From Timema cristinae (Eukaryota; Arthropoda; Insecta; Phasmatodea; Timematidae), in NCBI GenBank assembly GCA_039000515.1, contig JBCFYV010000935.1, positions 59,241,346-59,305,345 of the forward strand: a DNA stretch of 64,000 bases. Reading direction: 5' to 3'. Both the position numbers and the translations under genes were made by a program. A model generated the notes under the pieces. It did no database searches. It saw only the letters and a program-made list of their open reading frames with translations, and was not told the DNA's origin. Positions 21,484 through 32,354 of this stretch are shown piece after piece. Positions within the stretch are counted from its first letter, which is position 1. Every line of letters begins with the position of its first letter.

Positions 21484-21690
21484 TTAGCGCACCGCTTCCT
21501 ACTATCGGTTCAAGTTAGATGTATATTAATTTTTCACTAATGAGTTACAGATAAGTAAGGTAGAGCTTAGATGAAATGTGCCTGAATTTGCTTTCAAGTA
21601 GAGGGAGAAACAATTTAGTAAAAAAAAAAACATACTAGCAGGCATTTGAATTCCAATTTCTCTGTAATTGGCAAACCAAACTAAATGAGA
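21484..21690 (-). repeat. SINE-C, strongly decayed
   Basis: The module variant tagcgcaccgcttcctac is followed by the body (taagtaaggtagagctta, gtagagggagaaacaattta) and then a worn B-box region (catttgaattccaat). Confidence 0.5.
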
Positions 21691-22500
21691 CTAATTTTAA
21701 TTTAATTTTTTTTTGTCAAAATTGATTCACTTGTTTTATTGTTTAAGAAAGTTATAAATATTTATTTGTCAATTTCATCTGATGTTGATGCACATTTGAA
21801 TAATAAATTCTGTTTTTATTGTATTTATTAATACTTTAAAACTGCTCCCGTATTTAATAATATTAAAACTAAATCAATTAAAACGAGACAGACATCAGTT
21901 GAATCTAAATCTAAATGATATATAATTATTTCAGATTGCATGTGATTGACAGTCAATTACTATTGGCTTTAAGCCATATTACTACTGGATATAATCACAT
22001 TAACATCAATTATGCTTGAAGCTGATTCATTACTATTCTCAATATAAAATATGTTAAACAGCTTTTTAAATAAATTAGTAATATGTATTACATTTTACGA
22101 TTAGTGTTTAAAATTACAATAAAACGTGAAAATGTACAAGTTAAGGCTGTTTACTGTACATTATCCAGTTTATTAAATGTGAAATAATCAAATTTGTATT
22201 GGTTTTTTAGTAGGTATTACATTTGCTATATTTTGATTATATAAAAAGATAAAAAGATATTTAAAACTTCATTTTTAACGAACGAACTTTTATTATTGAA
22301 CTTGTTTAGAAACACTTATTCCATAATAATAAATATAGTTTTATTTTCAAGAGTCGGTATTTTAAAATACTTTAATTAATAAATTGTATATAAAAAAATA
22401 GTATACATTTAATATAGTGTAATAAATAGTGTTTATATAAAATAGAATAGGCTGTCCTATGATATTCTCCGTTGAAGACACTTTAGGCTTTAATAATTAA
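21691..22500. other. Very AT-rich stretch
   Basis: About 800 bases of A/T-rich DNA without any recognisable repeat family or frame. It contains many TTTAT/ATAAA motifs. Confidence 0.45.
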
Positions 22501-22504
22501 AATT

Positions 22505-22803
22505 GAGTGACCTGGTGGTCTAGGGTAAGTAGTCAGACTTCTGTGCTGGAGGTCCAGGGTTCAATCCTCGGTCCCGGCACAGATTTATCTGATTGCCAAA
22601 CCCTTCCTTCACCTCTGACAAGACGTGTATAAATCACAACTTGTGATATTTGGGAATGCCAGGCCTCCACCGTGGTTCGATACCAGTTAAACTGTAGGTC
22701 TTCCCTTTCATCTCACAATCCCCTACCATTACACATTAGAGTAAGTGCGTATAACCCGAAAGGGTAGTAAGACGCGGTGCTAATAATAATAATAATAATA
22801 ATA
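22505..22803 (+). repeat. SINE-A copy 3a, first unit of a tandem pair
   Basis: Full-length head (gagtgacctggtggtctagg) with B box ggttcaatcc, body, 3' module and (TAA)n. The text cctctgacaagacg is followed by tgtataaatcacaacttgtg, the long body variant also seen in copies 5, 8, 11 and 12 but absent from copies 1, 2 and 6, which defines two subfamilies. Confidence 0.88.
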
Positions 22804-23026
22804 TCCCGGCAAAGATTTATCTGATTACCAAACCTTCCTTCACATCTGGAAAATCTTGTGAATTGGGAATGCCAGGCTCCACCGTGTTCGGATTCCACGT
22901 TAAACTGTAGGTCTCCATTTCATCTCACAATCACCCTACCATTACACATTAGGTAAGTGCGTATAACCCGAACGGTAGTAAGACGCGGTGCTAATAAAAA
23001 ATACTAATAATAATAATAATAATAAT
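22804..23026 (+). repeat. SINE-A copy 3b, headless second unit
   Basis: It starts at tcccggcaaagatttatctg, that is at the very end of the tRNA-like head, and runs through body, module and (TAA)n. It is joined directly to the (TAA)n of copy 3a. It lacks the long-variant insertion (catctggaaaatcttgtgaa), so 3a and 3b belong to different subfamilies and this is not a simple tandem duplication. Confidence 0.85.
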
Positions 23027-23099
23027 TTAAATTAATTAATGTAGGTGTAGATTAGCTAACACTGAAAAAAAACTAAATTATCTTACAACTGTCAAAAAT

Positions 23100-23232
23100 C
23101 GCCAGCTACAGAACACATGACTTGACGCATGAATACGTTAAATTATATATTCAAAACGAGGTTAATAACTTTGAAGCTCTCACACAGAGAATATTTCCTA
23201 TGTAAATCCTAGGTACAAGTCAAGTGCGGTTG
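23100..23232 (+). repeat. Repeat K fragment
   Basis: It has agctacagaacacatgactt followed by gacgcatgaatacgttaaat, matching the K core CACGTGACTTGACGTATTCA and tacgt of 31708-31733. The rest has diverged. Confidence 0.4.
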
Positions 23233-23234
23233 TA

Positions 23235-24040
23235 TGATGCTATAAAAGGAACTTCGCGGACATGTTTGTCGACGAGGAGGGGGTGTGGGTGAGTTGTAGG
23301 GGGAGGGAGGTGTACGCAAGGAACCAAGCATTATCTCGCCACCCCATACCTACCAAAACACGGCAGGGCCATCAACAAAAAATGAATGGCGCTCCATAAC
23401 ATCTGGTCGTGTTTTGTATTCCACCATAGAGCAAGAATTAGAAGGAAGGTTGAATCACGTCGTTATTGACAGACAGCTCCTGCGGTTAAGAGCCAGATAT
23501 AGAAATATTTTCCAGTAAATTTTAAGGTGGGAGTGAAAGAAAGAGACTTTTTTTTTATATCAATACAATTTTATGGTCAAGAGAAATTAAATATTTCTCC
23601 TGTAGAAACATACAGTTTAATTTTATTCACATGGTGATATAAACCGTTGTAAAAAAATCTGATCTACAACAAACAACGTTATGACACTTCATATTACTAC
23701 TACAACAACACAACGTTAGTGACACATTCAACTACCAAGCGCTGTAGTCGATTTATGAGAGATAACAAAAAATCTCGATGGCTGTTACATGAGTTTGAGG
23801 CTACAGAAGAAAGCAACCATTATGAACAGATAAGTTTAAATGTATTCGTTGAGGATTTGAACATAAAATATAAAACCTTAAAATGTTTTGTTGGAGATGG
23901 TGGGTCTGTGTTAGTGTCCAAACGTATTGGTTTAATTTTGATGATCCTTTTGACACAAAGGATAACAACGACTTTATCTAAGTCATAGGGTTAATCTATG
24001 CGACTTAAAGAAAAAGCACTCGCATTTGACTTAAAGAGAG
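23235..24040. other. Mostly unannotated; MITE-1 relic at 23600-23690
   Basis: Between 23610 and 23690 the string cagtttaattttattcacat and the following ggtgatataaaccgttgt resemble a MITE-1 arm. The 89-codon frame at 23719-23988 (plus) has no recognisable domain and follows directly on the relic. Its amino acid composition is unremarkable, and it is listed only as an unsupported frame. Confidence 0.3.
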
Positions 24041-24044
24041 AATG

Positions 24045-24175
24045 TAAAATCAATGAAAATTACGTATTGAAAACCCGGCAGAGATTCGAGCCCGGATCTC
24101 CTATCAACGGATATCCAGTGCAATCAATACGACTCTAACGCCTTAGACCACTGGCTACCACTGTGTATTGGTATT
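24045..24175 (-). repeat. SINE-C head fragment
   Basis: Minus-strand B box (reverse of gagattcgagcccgg at 24070-24084) and gccttagaccactggctacc, the reversed A-box region. Only the head and part of the body remain. Confidence 0.5.
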
Positions 24176-24179
24176 GCTT

Positions 24180-24840
24180 AGTAAGTTTAGCGAAATTATC
24201 AGAGAATTATCAGTTTCCTAGTTCAAACAAGTCTCTGATATACTGTTTCTTTTGTCACCCCCTATAAGCTATAAGCATATATTAATTCATTTAATGGGCT
24301 AGTGATGAAGGAAGAATTACCCTTTTTACAATTCCTCCTAGTTGGGTAGACTGCGCTCAGCCTATTATTATCTCACATTAAAAGTGTCCAAGCCATCACC
24401 ATCTGAGTAAAGCTACCTTGTGCTAAGGTCTCTATACCCTGGCCTGGATATTGGAAAACCTGGAGAGTCACGAGTTCCGGGGAAGAGAATAGATTGGTGT
24501 GTGTGTATTAAACTTTTTTTTTGTGAGAATATGTTTGTGTTTATTTAAAGAGGATGTTGAGTAAGCACTCAATGTCTGCAGAGGATTCGTTTAGAATCGC
24601 GAATATATGCAGATAACAAGTCCCGAGAGAAAGAGGATGAAAGATACGATCAGTACACAAGGGAAATGTTTTAGTAAATAATTCATTCAACTATTAAGTC
24701 GGAATTGGCTACTATCGTGACGACTGTTGGCGTAACAAGTAAATATCACCCGTGGCGGTGACCGAACGGTCTAAGGCGGTAGTACCTAGCCTGGGGTACG
24801 CGTACCCTCGGAGATATGCAAATGCATCCCGGGAGGTACG
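24180..24840. other. Unannotated stretch
   Basis: Short traces of worn SINE body (atgggctagtgatgaaggaa near 24294) and a tRNA-like string (gtggcggtgaccgaacggtc at 24752-24771, then taaggc) occur. No complete element can be delimited. Confidence 0.3.
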
Positions 24841-24847
24841 TTTTATA

Positions 24848-25390
24848 CAGGGTGTTTGGAAACTCATGGCCCAAACTGCACATATAGCTTGTATGGACCA
24901 AAAGTAATACAAAATCTCTGTACTCTTACATCCGAAAACTATGCTAATACCAGACGTTTCGGCGTATAGCACTGAGATAGCAAGGCTGTTCAAGCATGCG
25001 TGTACAACAGGTTGCATAGGAGCTAGGAGCGCGGCACTACACACCTTGACATTTGGAGCACGGCAGCAGAACATACCACAATTAATAGTAAACAACACAC
25101 CAGTCCATCTAGAAATACGAATATGTTCTGGGGGTCATAATTAACAGTCCTACATCACAGAAAGTGTTTGCTATTATTACATGTGCAGTGCCACGAGCCT
25201 AACTCCTATGCAACCTGTTGTACACGCATGCTTGACAGCTTTACTCTCCCGGCGCTGTATGGCGAAACTTTGAACACAATTTAATGGTATTAGCGGAGTT
25301 TTACGGATGTAAGTGTATAGGGATTTTGTATTACTTTTGGTCCAAACAAGCTATATGTGCAGTTTGGGCGTTGAGTTCACAAACACCCTG
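24848..25390. mobile_element. MITE-2 copy 2, Tc1/mariner-type, complete
   Basis: Termini CAGGGTGTTTGGAAACTCA and its counterpart (reverse complement CAGGGTGTTTGTGAACTCA) are flanked by TA (24846-24847 and 25391-25392). Arms of about 190 bp match: left cccaaactgcacatatagct and gcatgcgtgtacaacaggtt; right agctatatgtgcagtttggg and aacctgttgtacacgcatgc. The centre of roughly 150 bp holds accttgacatttggagcacg. Short frames on both strands (24712-25144) arise from the arms and encode nothing recognisable. It is a non-autonomous element that needs a transposase in trans, and a transcript would form a long hairpin. Confidence 0.85.
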
Positions 25391-25419
25391 TATAGATCCC
25401 AGTGGCGTCAGCCCTCAAG

Positions 25420-25525
25420 CGAGCTATACTGACAGAGTGGCATGTTGGGTAAGATAATACCTACATTAGCGTAATTAGTACATGCGTTTAACCAGGACCA
25501 GGGTTGAGCTGCAGTGCTAATTATA
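25420..25525 (+). repeat. SINE-C 3' end
   Basis: The string cctacattagcgtaattagt leads to a worn module (gtttaaccaggaccagggtt ... gcagtgctaatta). It is directly downstream of MITE-2 copy 2. Confidence 0.5.
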
Positions 25526-25529
25526 TATA

Positions 25530-26029
25530 TTTTAAAAAAACGTAGTTTGATAGTAGCACAGGCCATTAACGTTTTAAGCTACTTATGAACTCATTTACAA
25601 AAAGAGAGACAAGTCTTCTTGATTTAGCAAATCGATCATTAATTTCCTTTTCTTTCAGATGAAAAAAGAACGAGACAGCTTCTCTTTATTTTGTCTCGAT
25701 CCCTCAGAGAGAGGAGAATTGTGATCGTAGAAATAAAAATAAATCATAGCTCGAGATTTTGGTAAATTTAATATCGACGTTACATGCATGACCCCTTGAA
25801 ACTGAAAAAGTGATATTCGCGATGTCGTCAGTCTGTTTGACCATTTTAGCGATCAGGCTAAAAACTTGTATTCATAGTTTTTATAAGGTTCCCCTGAGGA
25901 TGTTTTGGAGTTATCCCATCCCTAGAATTAAGGGTAGTTTACTAAAAGGCAGGCCAAAATAGGGATTTTTTTTTCTTAAAATCTTCTTTTAACAATTTTG
26001 ATTTAAATTTTTTGTCTTTAACATCACAA
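25530..26029. other. Unannotated stretch
   Basis: No repeat family or convincing frame was recognised between the SINE-C end and repeat J. Confidence 0.35.
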
Positions 26030-26370
26030 ACAAAATGGCAGCTCTCATTTTCCCACGGAAAAGACTTTGAGAGTACAATTTGAGATACTAAATAACTTAT
26101 CATTGTAAAGTTGTAGTACTCTTAAACAAAGAACTCTTTTAATTAAAACTTATTTTTACTAACAAAAATTGTTTCTGATCTATAAACAAATGTATTTATT
26201 TTTTATGGAGGTCTTTGGTGAAATTGACTTTTTGGTGGACAGAGTTATTCCTCTTTTCTCATTGTTTTTGTAACCGTGTATATTATTTTATCGATGCTCT
26301 TTGGTGTAGTGTTTCTGCAACAATGTATATTTTGTTTCACAAATCCTACTAGCTTTTAGTAAATATCTTT
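26030..26370 (+). repeat. Dispersed repeat J, copy 2 (uninterrupted)
   Basis: It contains ttgtaaagttgtagtactct (26112-26131), gtttctgatctataaacaaa and ctctttggtgtagtgtttct (26295-26314) in the same order as J copy 1. Because it lacks SINE-A it represents the state before that insertion. Confidence 0.7.
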
Positions 26371-26379
26371 ATATAAAGA

Positions 26380-27570
26380 TAAAAGAGAAAATATGTGTGG
26401 TTCCAGGTACAATTTATTTTTAGTATAAAAGTGATTTTATTCAAATATGTTTTGTAGATATTAATATTTAAAATAAATAGTACGTTTATATAAAAGAAAA
26501 ACGCAACTCCCTCATTGAAAGCCGTAAACTTGTAGACTTATAAGAAGAGTCAAGTCATTTGTCACTTCAGGTCCTGAAATATGCCGTATTAACACACTTT
26601 CTCAGGAATCCAATAGTCTGTGTCGGTTTAAATAGAGGTTCTAGTCCACTCAAGTCAACAGATTGCAATTACGATGTGTACTTGTGTTGTAGTATCAAGT
26701 CCCTTCATTTTGCATATTTTTAATATTCATGCAATAAAAATTCAGTTTCCTTGGATGCATTTTAATTTAACAACAACAGGGACAACAAAGGAATATAGTA
26801 AAAAAAACACCTAGATAAGTAAAAGAGAAATGTTAACAAGATTTGTGATATCATGGACACGCCCATAAAAAAATGACACATTTATGCCAGTAGTACAGTT
26901 AAAAAATAATAAAACAAGTTTTATTCTATTTATTTGTTTAATAAATTAATAGTATCAGAGTGATTGTTATTACTTCAAGATAACTTCTTGCTCGTGTCAA
27001 CATTGTTGGCCATAAATATATTGTGATTATACTATTCAATTATTTATCTCAAGCATACAAATATAAATTGTCCTACGAATTAATAGATAAATAGCTCTGT
27101 ACATAATTTTCAACGTGTGTAAGGGCTACTTTTGGCCCTCTATCTATAATCTGTCATTGAACTTATCTCTAATGTTCATAAAACTGGAATATTATAGTGT
27201 ATATATCAGAATATAAACCAGTTCTTGAACAGTAATGGCATACAAAATAAAACATTTCTATAACATCGACGGGATGAAGGAAATTAAAAAAATTCTAGAA
27301 TACCAATGGGATCCGTAATAAAATACAGCCGAAATGTAGTTACGTCGATTGCGGTTAGCAAGAGGGGAAAAATCATCAAAAAACCTCCTCGGTCCCTGCT
27401 CCCCCCCCCCCCCAACCCCCGTCCACCTAGCTCTCACCCTAAATATCTCAATAAAAGTAATTCGATTATGTTTTTGGCAAAAGTGTCGACACGGATAATC
27501 TAACCTCTAACTGACCTTTACTTTGGAGCCTTTGGTTAGTTCCCAATCGGTTACATTAAGAGCGATTTAC
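26380..27570. other. Unannotated AT-rich stretch
   Basis: No repeat family was recognised. A C-run (27402-27412) inside cctcggtccctgctcccccc is the only compositional feature. A 65-codon frame crosses it and is not supported. Confidence 0.4.
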
Positions 27571-27574
27571 CTGC

Positions 27575-27800
27575 ATCGGTGGTCATATCTTCTAACGCAT
27601 CACTTTCGTGCAGACTGTATTGTCGATGACGGGGAAGATCGGGGGTTCAAATTTAGGTCGTGATTACTGAGAGTTTTTTTCTCCCGTACCCAAAATGCTC
27701 GCACATTCTCTCTAAAATTATACCTTCCTCATCCCTATACTACTAGCGTAATTAATGTATGAATGTAACCCGAACGGCTACTAATACTTTAAGAAAGATA
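27575..27800 (+). repeat. SINE-C, nearly full length
   Basis: Head cggtggtcatatcttctaac, then tgtcgatgacggggaagatc, B box gggggttcaaatttagg, body and a worn module (aatgtaacccgaacggctac) ending in taatacttta. Confidence 0.65.
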
Positions 27801-27964
27801 ATTTTAAAAAAATAATAGAAGAAGAGTGCATTTTTTCTTTTCGATATGTTTTTCAAATATTCCTGTTAGACCAGATCTGTTTCTATTTCTATCATCTCCC
27901 TTCCCCCTTTACACCTTATCTTCTTAACGGTAAGTGGTTAACAACCTTGTGTTTTATTAATTTA

Positions 27965-28200
27965 TTTTTCATCAGCGCGTCTTACTCTGTTCATGACAAT
28001 TACTCTAATGGTGTAAGAATGAGGAAGGAAGCATTTTAGAGATAATCTACCCTTTATTTGCATGGAATAAATGGGAAACCATTTAGGGAAAAACCCTTCT
28101 CAATAGACCCAGCCGAGATTTAAACACCGATCTCCCGGTCCCTAGCAAGCTAGCTTAACATGAAAGTGACAGCTTAGACCTTTCGGTCACTGTATTAAAC
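27965..28200 (-). repeat. SINE-C, nearly full length
   Basis: Minus strand, from the module tcagcgcgtcttactctgtt to the reversed head (ccttagacc-like gcttagacctttcggtcact). It lies close to the plus-strand copy at 27575-27800, tail to tail, an arrangement also seen at 4921-5463. Confidence 0.65.
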
Positions 28201-28209
28201 TTACGACTT

Positions 28210-29590
28210 TTCAAATGAGGTTAAAAAAAATTGTTTTCCCAATGAATGTATTATCGTTTACTACAGAAAAAGAAAATCCGTCTTTATTTTCAACCACGGT
28301 ATTGACGTGTCACAACCACTCTTGTAAATTTGCTTTTTACTCAAATGTACTGGTTTAGAAAATATCCAATGTGTTCATTTTGTCGGATGCACAACTCTTC
28401 CATAGTGGTATGTATACAAATCTAATTATCATCATCTGAAAGCAAGGGAATGTCTCGTTTAGTTACTAAGCTTCTACAATATTAAACTTCTTAAAGCATC
28501 CAATACGATGTACCCTTATGTATATTTGTGTCGCATCATATCAGGCTTTCAAAGACTTGTTGTCAGCTGTCGACTCTGAACAAAGCTATATAACTGCTCG
28601 TCTCAAGTTTACAAAGTTATGCAAATTGTTGTTGAATTAAGAGGGTTCTCCATCTATTGAGCTGTCAGAGCTACTGACTGCACGGCCCAGTGAACCCCAA
28701 CCCTTCAGGGGCGGAGATGGGGGGTGGGTAGAGGAGGCAGAAGGGGTGTCAAACATCCAGAGATGTACTTTCAACTGGATGTCTGTGTTTAGTTGGGTGG
28801 CGAAGGGTCTTGTTGCCGCTAAAGCTATGCAGCCAAGCGCTAAAACATAAATCTCCAAGTGTCCACTTTTCTTCGTAAAGGCCTTATCTTGACAGCTAGA
28901 AAAGTTAATTGATCTGTGTTCACGTATTCATACGTCAAGTCGTATGATATTCAGTAATCACCTTTGTTAGATATTATGAATATCTTTCAAATAAAGCTAA
29001 CGTTATAGTAAAATATAATTAATTTTGGTTAAAAAATGTATTTGTGTTTCCTAAAAAAAAAGCCCTTTCTATGAAAATTGAACTGTACCAAAGTGGATAG
29101 CTGGAATCTCTGTTGTTGCTCAGGTTCACTACAACGATCTACTTCTAGAACAGTCAACAAGTTTTTGTGATTATTGCGCTGAGCTAATGGACTATTAAGT
29201 TATTGATTTAATGGCAGATATGAAGATGTTTGAGAGGAAATGCACCCGCATTGAATGTAGAAATATGTTGGAAAACAAAAAATAATAAATCACATCTGCA
29301 AAAACCACTCTCACTGACTGCACAGAGCCGCAATCCCGTCTCTTGCGAGCCTGACAACTTAGCCTGTGTAATCACTGGGATATGTCTGGTCGTTCGTGTC
29401 TTAAACTAAATCATCGTGTTGTAAGTAGGTTGAATTTAAATTACATTCATCATCGTTCACCTGCCTGCATGTTCAGACACTTCTGAGAACCTAGTCTTGT
29501 ATCGAACTCAAGACTCAAGATCCTATCAGGGGTGGTATTTACTCATACCTTTAACAATGCAGAATAATGATAACGGATAAAACGGCTACG
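28210..29590. other. Mixed stretch with repeat K pieces
   Basis: A K core is inverted at 28920-28945 (cacgtattcatacgtcaagt), and a plus-strand K end lies at 29066-29093 (gccctttctatgaaaattga). Between 28637 and about 28920 a minus-strand frame of roughly 95 codons is open, including EIYVLALGCIALAATRP, but its only ATG-like start is not convincing and no domain is recognised. A worn SINE-C head lies at 29210-29395. Confidence 0.3.
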
Positions 29591-29594
29591 CTAT

Positions 29595-29755
29595 TATAGT
29601 TAACTGCCGTTATAGCCGCATCTAAATATCATATTTTTAAAATTGAAAAATGACACCTGGATACGGGAATCTAACCCGGGACCTTTGATTTGGTAAGTCA
29701 ATGCTCTTACCTATCAAGAATTCTTCCCATGCTGAGGTTCATTCTTTACTCAAGG
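29595..29755. mobile_element. IR-E copy 2, left arm only
   Basis: The outer arm (gttatagccgcatctaaata) leads through aaattgaaaaatgacacctg into a minus-strand tRNA-like part with a reversed B box (gggaatctaacccggg) and then gctgaggttcattctttact, matching the start of the IR-E copy 1 centre. The right arm is missing. MITE-3 copy 1 is inserted at its end. Confidence 0.6.
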
Positions 29756-29757
29756 TA

Positions 29758-29981
29758 CAGTAGCCCCATGGCTTCTTTGGTGCTGACTGACAGCTCACAG
29801 CTGACTTCTGACTCAACATTTAGGTATAATACCTAAATTTGGACCGTTTGTGCTAAACACATGCTTTTGCAGATCATATGGTACAGCGTAGGGATACAAA
29901 ATTTGGTCTGGTAACTTTTCAGAGCTTTTAGCTGTAAGCTGTGAGCTGTAAGTCAACACCAAAGAAGCCATGGGGCTACTG
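29758..29981 (-). mobile_element. MITE-3 copy 1, Tc1/mariner-type
   Basis: It begins CAGTAGCCCCATGGCTTCTT and ends with its reverse complement (aagaagccatggggctactg), flanked by TA on both sides. Subterminal TTGGTGCTGACTGACAGCTC is mirrored by gagctgtaagtcaacacc. It is 224 bp without coding capacity. The interior is the reverse complement of the copy at 41718-41951, so strand is given relative to that copy. Confidence 0.88.
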
Positions 29982-29999
29982 TAGAATAAACTTTGACGG

Positions 30000-30635
30000 T
30001 ACTTAAATTAACAAGTCCATGATGTGCGGTTTGTGACGTTAGACCAGAAAAATAGTCGCCTCTAGTTTACACGACAATACCTTGTCTCAAGACAAACTCT
30101 AGCTTTCATACGGAGGACAGAGATTATATGCGAAGAAAGAAATAAGTACGTAAGTTAAAAGTAGTTCATCTTTATTACATTTTATTATTGTCACCAAACA
30201 AAACGTATATCGTGACAGAGAGATAGTAAATACGTCATGACTTAAAACGTGGATACAATACAGTTTAATTTGATTTGAACAATGACAAACAATATCTATA
30301 TTAGGTGGCGATTCCCAACAGATTACAAACATTCATTACTATAGTCTACGACTCAATTGTATATCTTTATTTCTAATTTAATGAATTGAAACTTAGGGGT
30401 TTTCATTTTATTTAAATGAGGTATCAGTTGACATTTTGGATATGTGCCTATTTATTACGGGCATTTTAAATATGTTTTGTAAATAAACAGTTTCAGTGAG
30501 AAGGAGACAAATTCTTAGCCGAACGTGAAAACATTTAATTAATTTTAGCTAATAATAATGTTATATAACAAAATTGTAATTATGATATATTAATATTAAA
30601 GGTTGAAAAAATTCAGTAATTACTTTCATCCCCAT
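30000..30635. other. Unannotated AT-rich stretch
   Basis: No repeat family recognised. The 77-codon minus-strand frame at 30099-30332 has no motif. Confidence 0.4.
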
Positions 30636-30639
30636 GTTT

Positions 30640-30805
30640 CACTAGCAGTTCGGTTTATAAGCTACGCAGCCATTTTAACCAATCCCGCTAATGAAATGGG
30701 ATGAATAAGGTTGAATTTATTTGAAGTATACCCCACATTTACATGAAGGAGAGCGTAAAAACTGTTAGTAGATACCACCCTCAGTAGGGTACACCCTAGT
30801 TACAC
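30640..30805 (-). repeat. SINE-C tail and body
   Basis: It contains gtttataagctacgcagcca, ccgctaatgaaatgggatga, the GGTTGAATTTATTTGAAG block and tacatgaaggagagcgtaaa. The head is lost. The string tacaccctagttacacccta at 30788-30808 is a short local duplication. Confidence 0.55.
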
Positions 30806-30809
30806 CCTA

Positions 30810-31625
30810 CTAAGGGATGGTGTCACGTCAATAAAACGGCTATCTTGGGATTGGCTTAGAGCACGTCACGTGACCACGTTTATGTTCTGCATTTGTTTTT
30901 CAGCGAACATGTGAATCCACAGTAATACGCGCCGATAAAAAATAAATAACAATAAAAAATTAACTACAACCTATTATCATAGTAAGTTGTGGCTTAGACC
31001 ATTCATAGCCTTTAAATTAATTTCTGGGTTAGTGGAGAATTTAAAAAATAAAAGCTCGTGACTTTGAAAATAAACTTTGTAATTACGTTTAAATTTTAAC
31101 ATTCTCTAATCACGCCCCCGTGGTGTCGGTTACAATTAAACTTGGAACATTCTCTTTTGGGAATGGGAAGAGGGGGGGGGGGTCCTGTCCACCATTTTAC
31201 GTGCGAGAGTTTTCACTTAAACTTTTTATCAGAGGTGAGGTTTCATAAACGCCCCAGGGGGGAGCTTTACGAAAACTTGGGGCAGTTCCTATTTTTTATC
31301 TCAGACTCAAATTAGCCCAATGGGCCTAATGGATGTTATTAGGAAACTTTATTGTTTAGGTAATATGTAGATTAAAGGGGTTGGATTTGGTTTTTTCTTG
31401 GAATATGGACTTAGAGAAATGGATTAGAGGGTTAAATGAGACACATGTTTTGGTATAGCAACAGTTTGATCATAATTTTGTTTTAATTATATATTCATTA
31501 TGCGAGGTAGTTTCTCCACATTTTACTCAATTCAGATTTGATTGTGTAGAAATATTGAAATAAAAATATAAATTTAATTTAGGATATAATAAATTTTTAG
31601 AAAATATAAACATTTAGGTATATAT
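30810..31625. other. Unannotated stretch
   Basis: One G-run (31171-31181) and a short GC-rich block (31240-31290) stand out. No repeat family or frame was recognised. Confidence 0.4.
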
Positions 31626-31629
31626 TGAA

Positions 31630-31805
31630 AACATTTTACTTTATTATTAGTGCTGTTTTATAGGTATTGATGAGGTGTGTGTGTGTGTATATAACGAGAG
31701 CTGCATATCACGTGACTTGACGTATTCATACGTAAAATTAGATCTATTGACGTTTCTAGATGTCAGATAAGGCTCTTCCTATGAAAATTTAACTGTAGTA
31801 AAGGC
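31630..31805 (+). repeat. Dispersed repeat K, copy 1
   Basis: Blocks ttgaaaacattttactttat, attagtgctgttttatagg, gagctgcatatcacgtgact, the near-palindrome tgacgtattcatacgta and ggctcttcctatgaaaattt occur in the same order, reversed, at 39705-39868. It includes a short (TG)n. No inverted ends or frame were found, so its class is unknown. Confidence 0.65.
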
Positions 31806-31809
31806 CACA

Positions 31810-32240
31810 CTAGAAAGGTATACCCGGAATTGGGTAGAAGGCCCGTTATGGAAGGTCTTTTATCCTACCAAATTTTATCCTACCAAAATACTACGATACA
31901 GTAGGACTCTGGTACGAAATAAGACCTTCCAGAATGGACTGCTTAACAAAATCACATTCTAGGCTTTAAGGGGGGCGTGGCTGAGGCAAGGAGACCTAGT
32001 AAATTTCCTACCTTTCTGAACTGAGGGTGGATTTTAAACAGTATTCTCCCATTTCTCTGTTTCTTTCTTCGGCGATTATCGATCGAGCTATTATTATTAA
32101 TCTTAAAACATCTAATCTTAAAGTATAATGGAAGGTAACCTTTAGACCAATAATTTTTACAATTTTTTATAACATTAACAAATTTGTTGTTCATCTATTA
32201 TAATATACTGGTTCATTATAAAGTTTAGTTGAATTTCTTA
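31810..32240. other. Unannotated stretch
   Basis: A short direct repeat ttttatcctaccaaa / ttttatcctaccaaa (31858-31887) is visible. Nothing else is recognised. Confidence 0.4.
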
Positions 32241-32244
32241 CATC

Positions 32245-32345
32245 TATTAATATCAACAGTTCTTGAATGTTTGTCATGAGCGAAGTTGCGTTTATTGAGA
32301 ATAAAGATTAACGAAGAGAAATGACAAATATTTAAGAACTATGTA
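32245..32345 (+). repeat. MITE-1 fragment
   Basis: The string tatcaacagttcttgaatgt, then ttgtcatgagcg and gagaataaag, parallels the MITE-1 central part at 338-400. Confidence 0.5.
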
Positions 32346-32354
32346 AGTATTTTC

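Noticed and set aside
24712..25098. 128-codon minus-strand frame
   Set aside because: It lies almost entirely in MITE-2 copy 2 and is broken in copy 1. It does not resemble a Tc1/mariner transposase.
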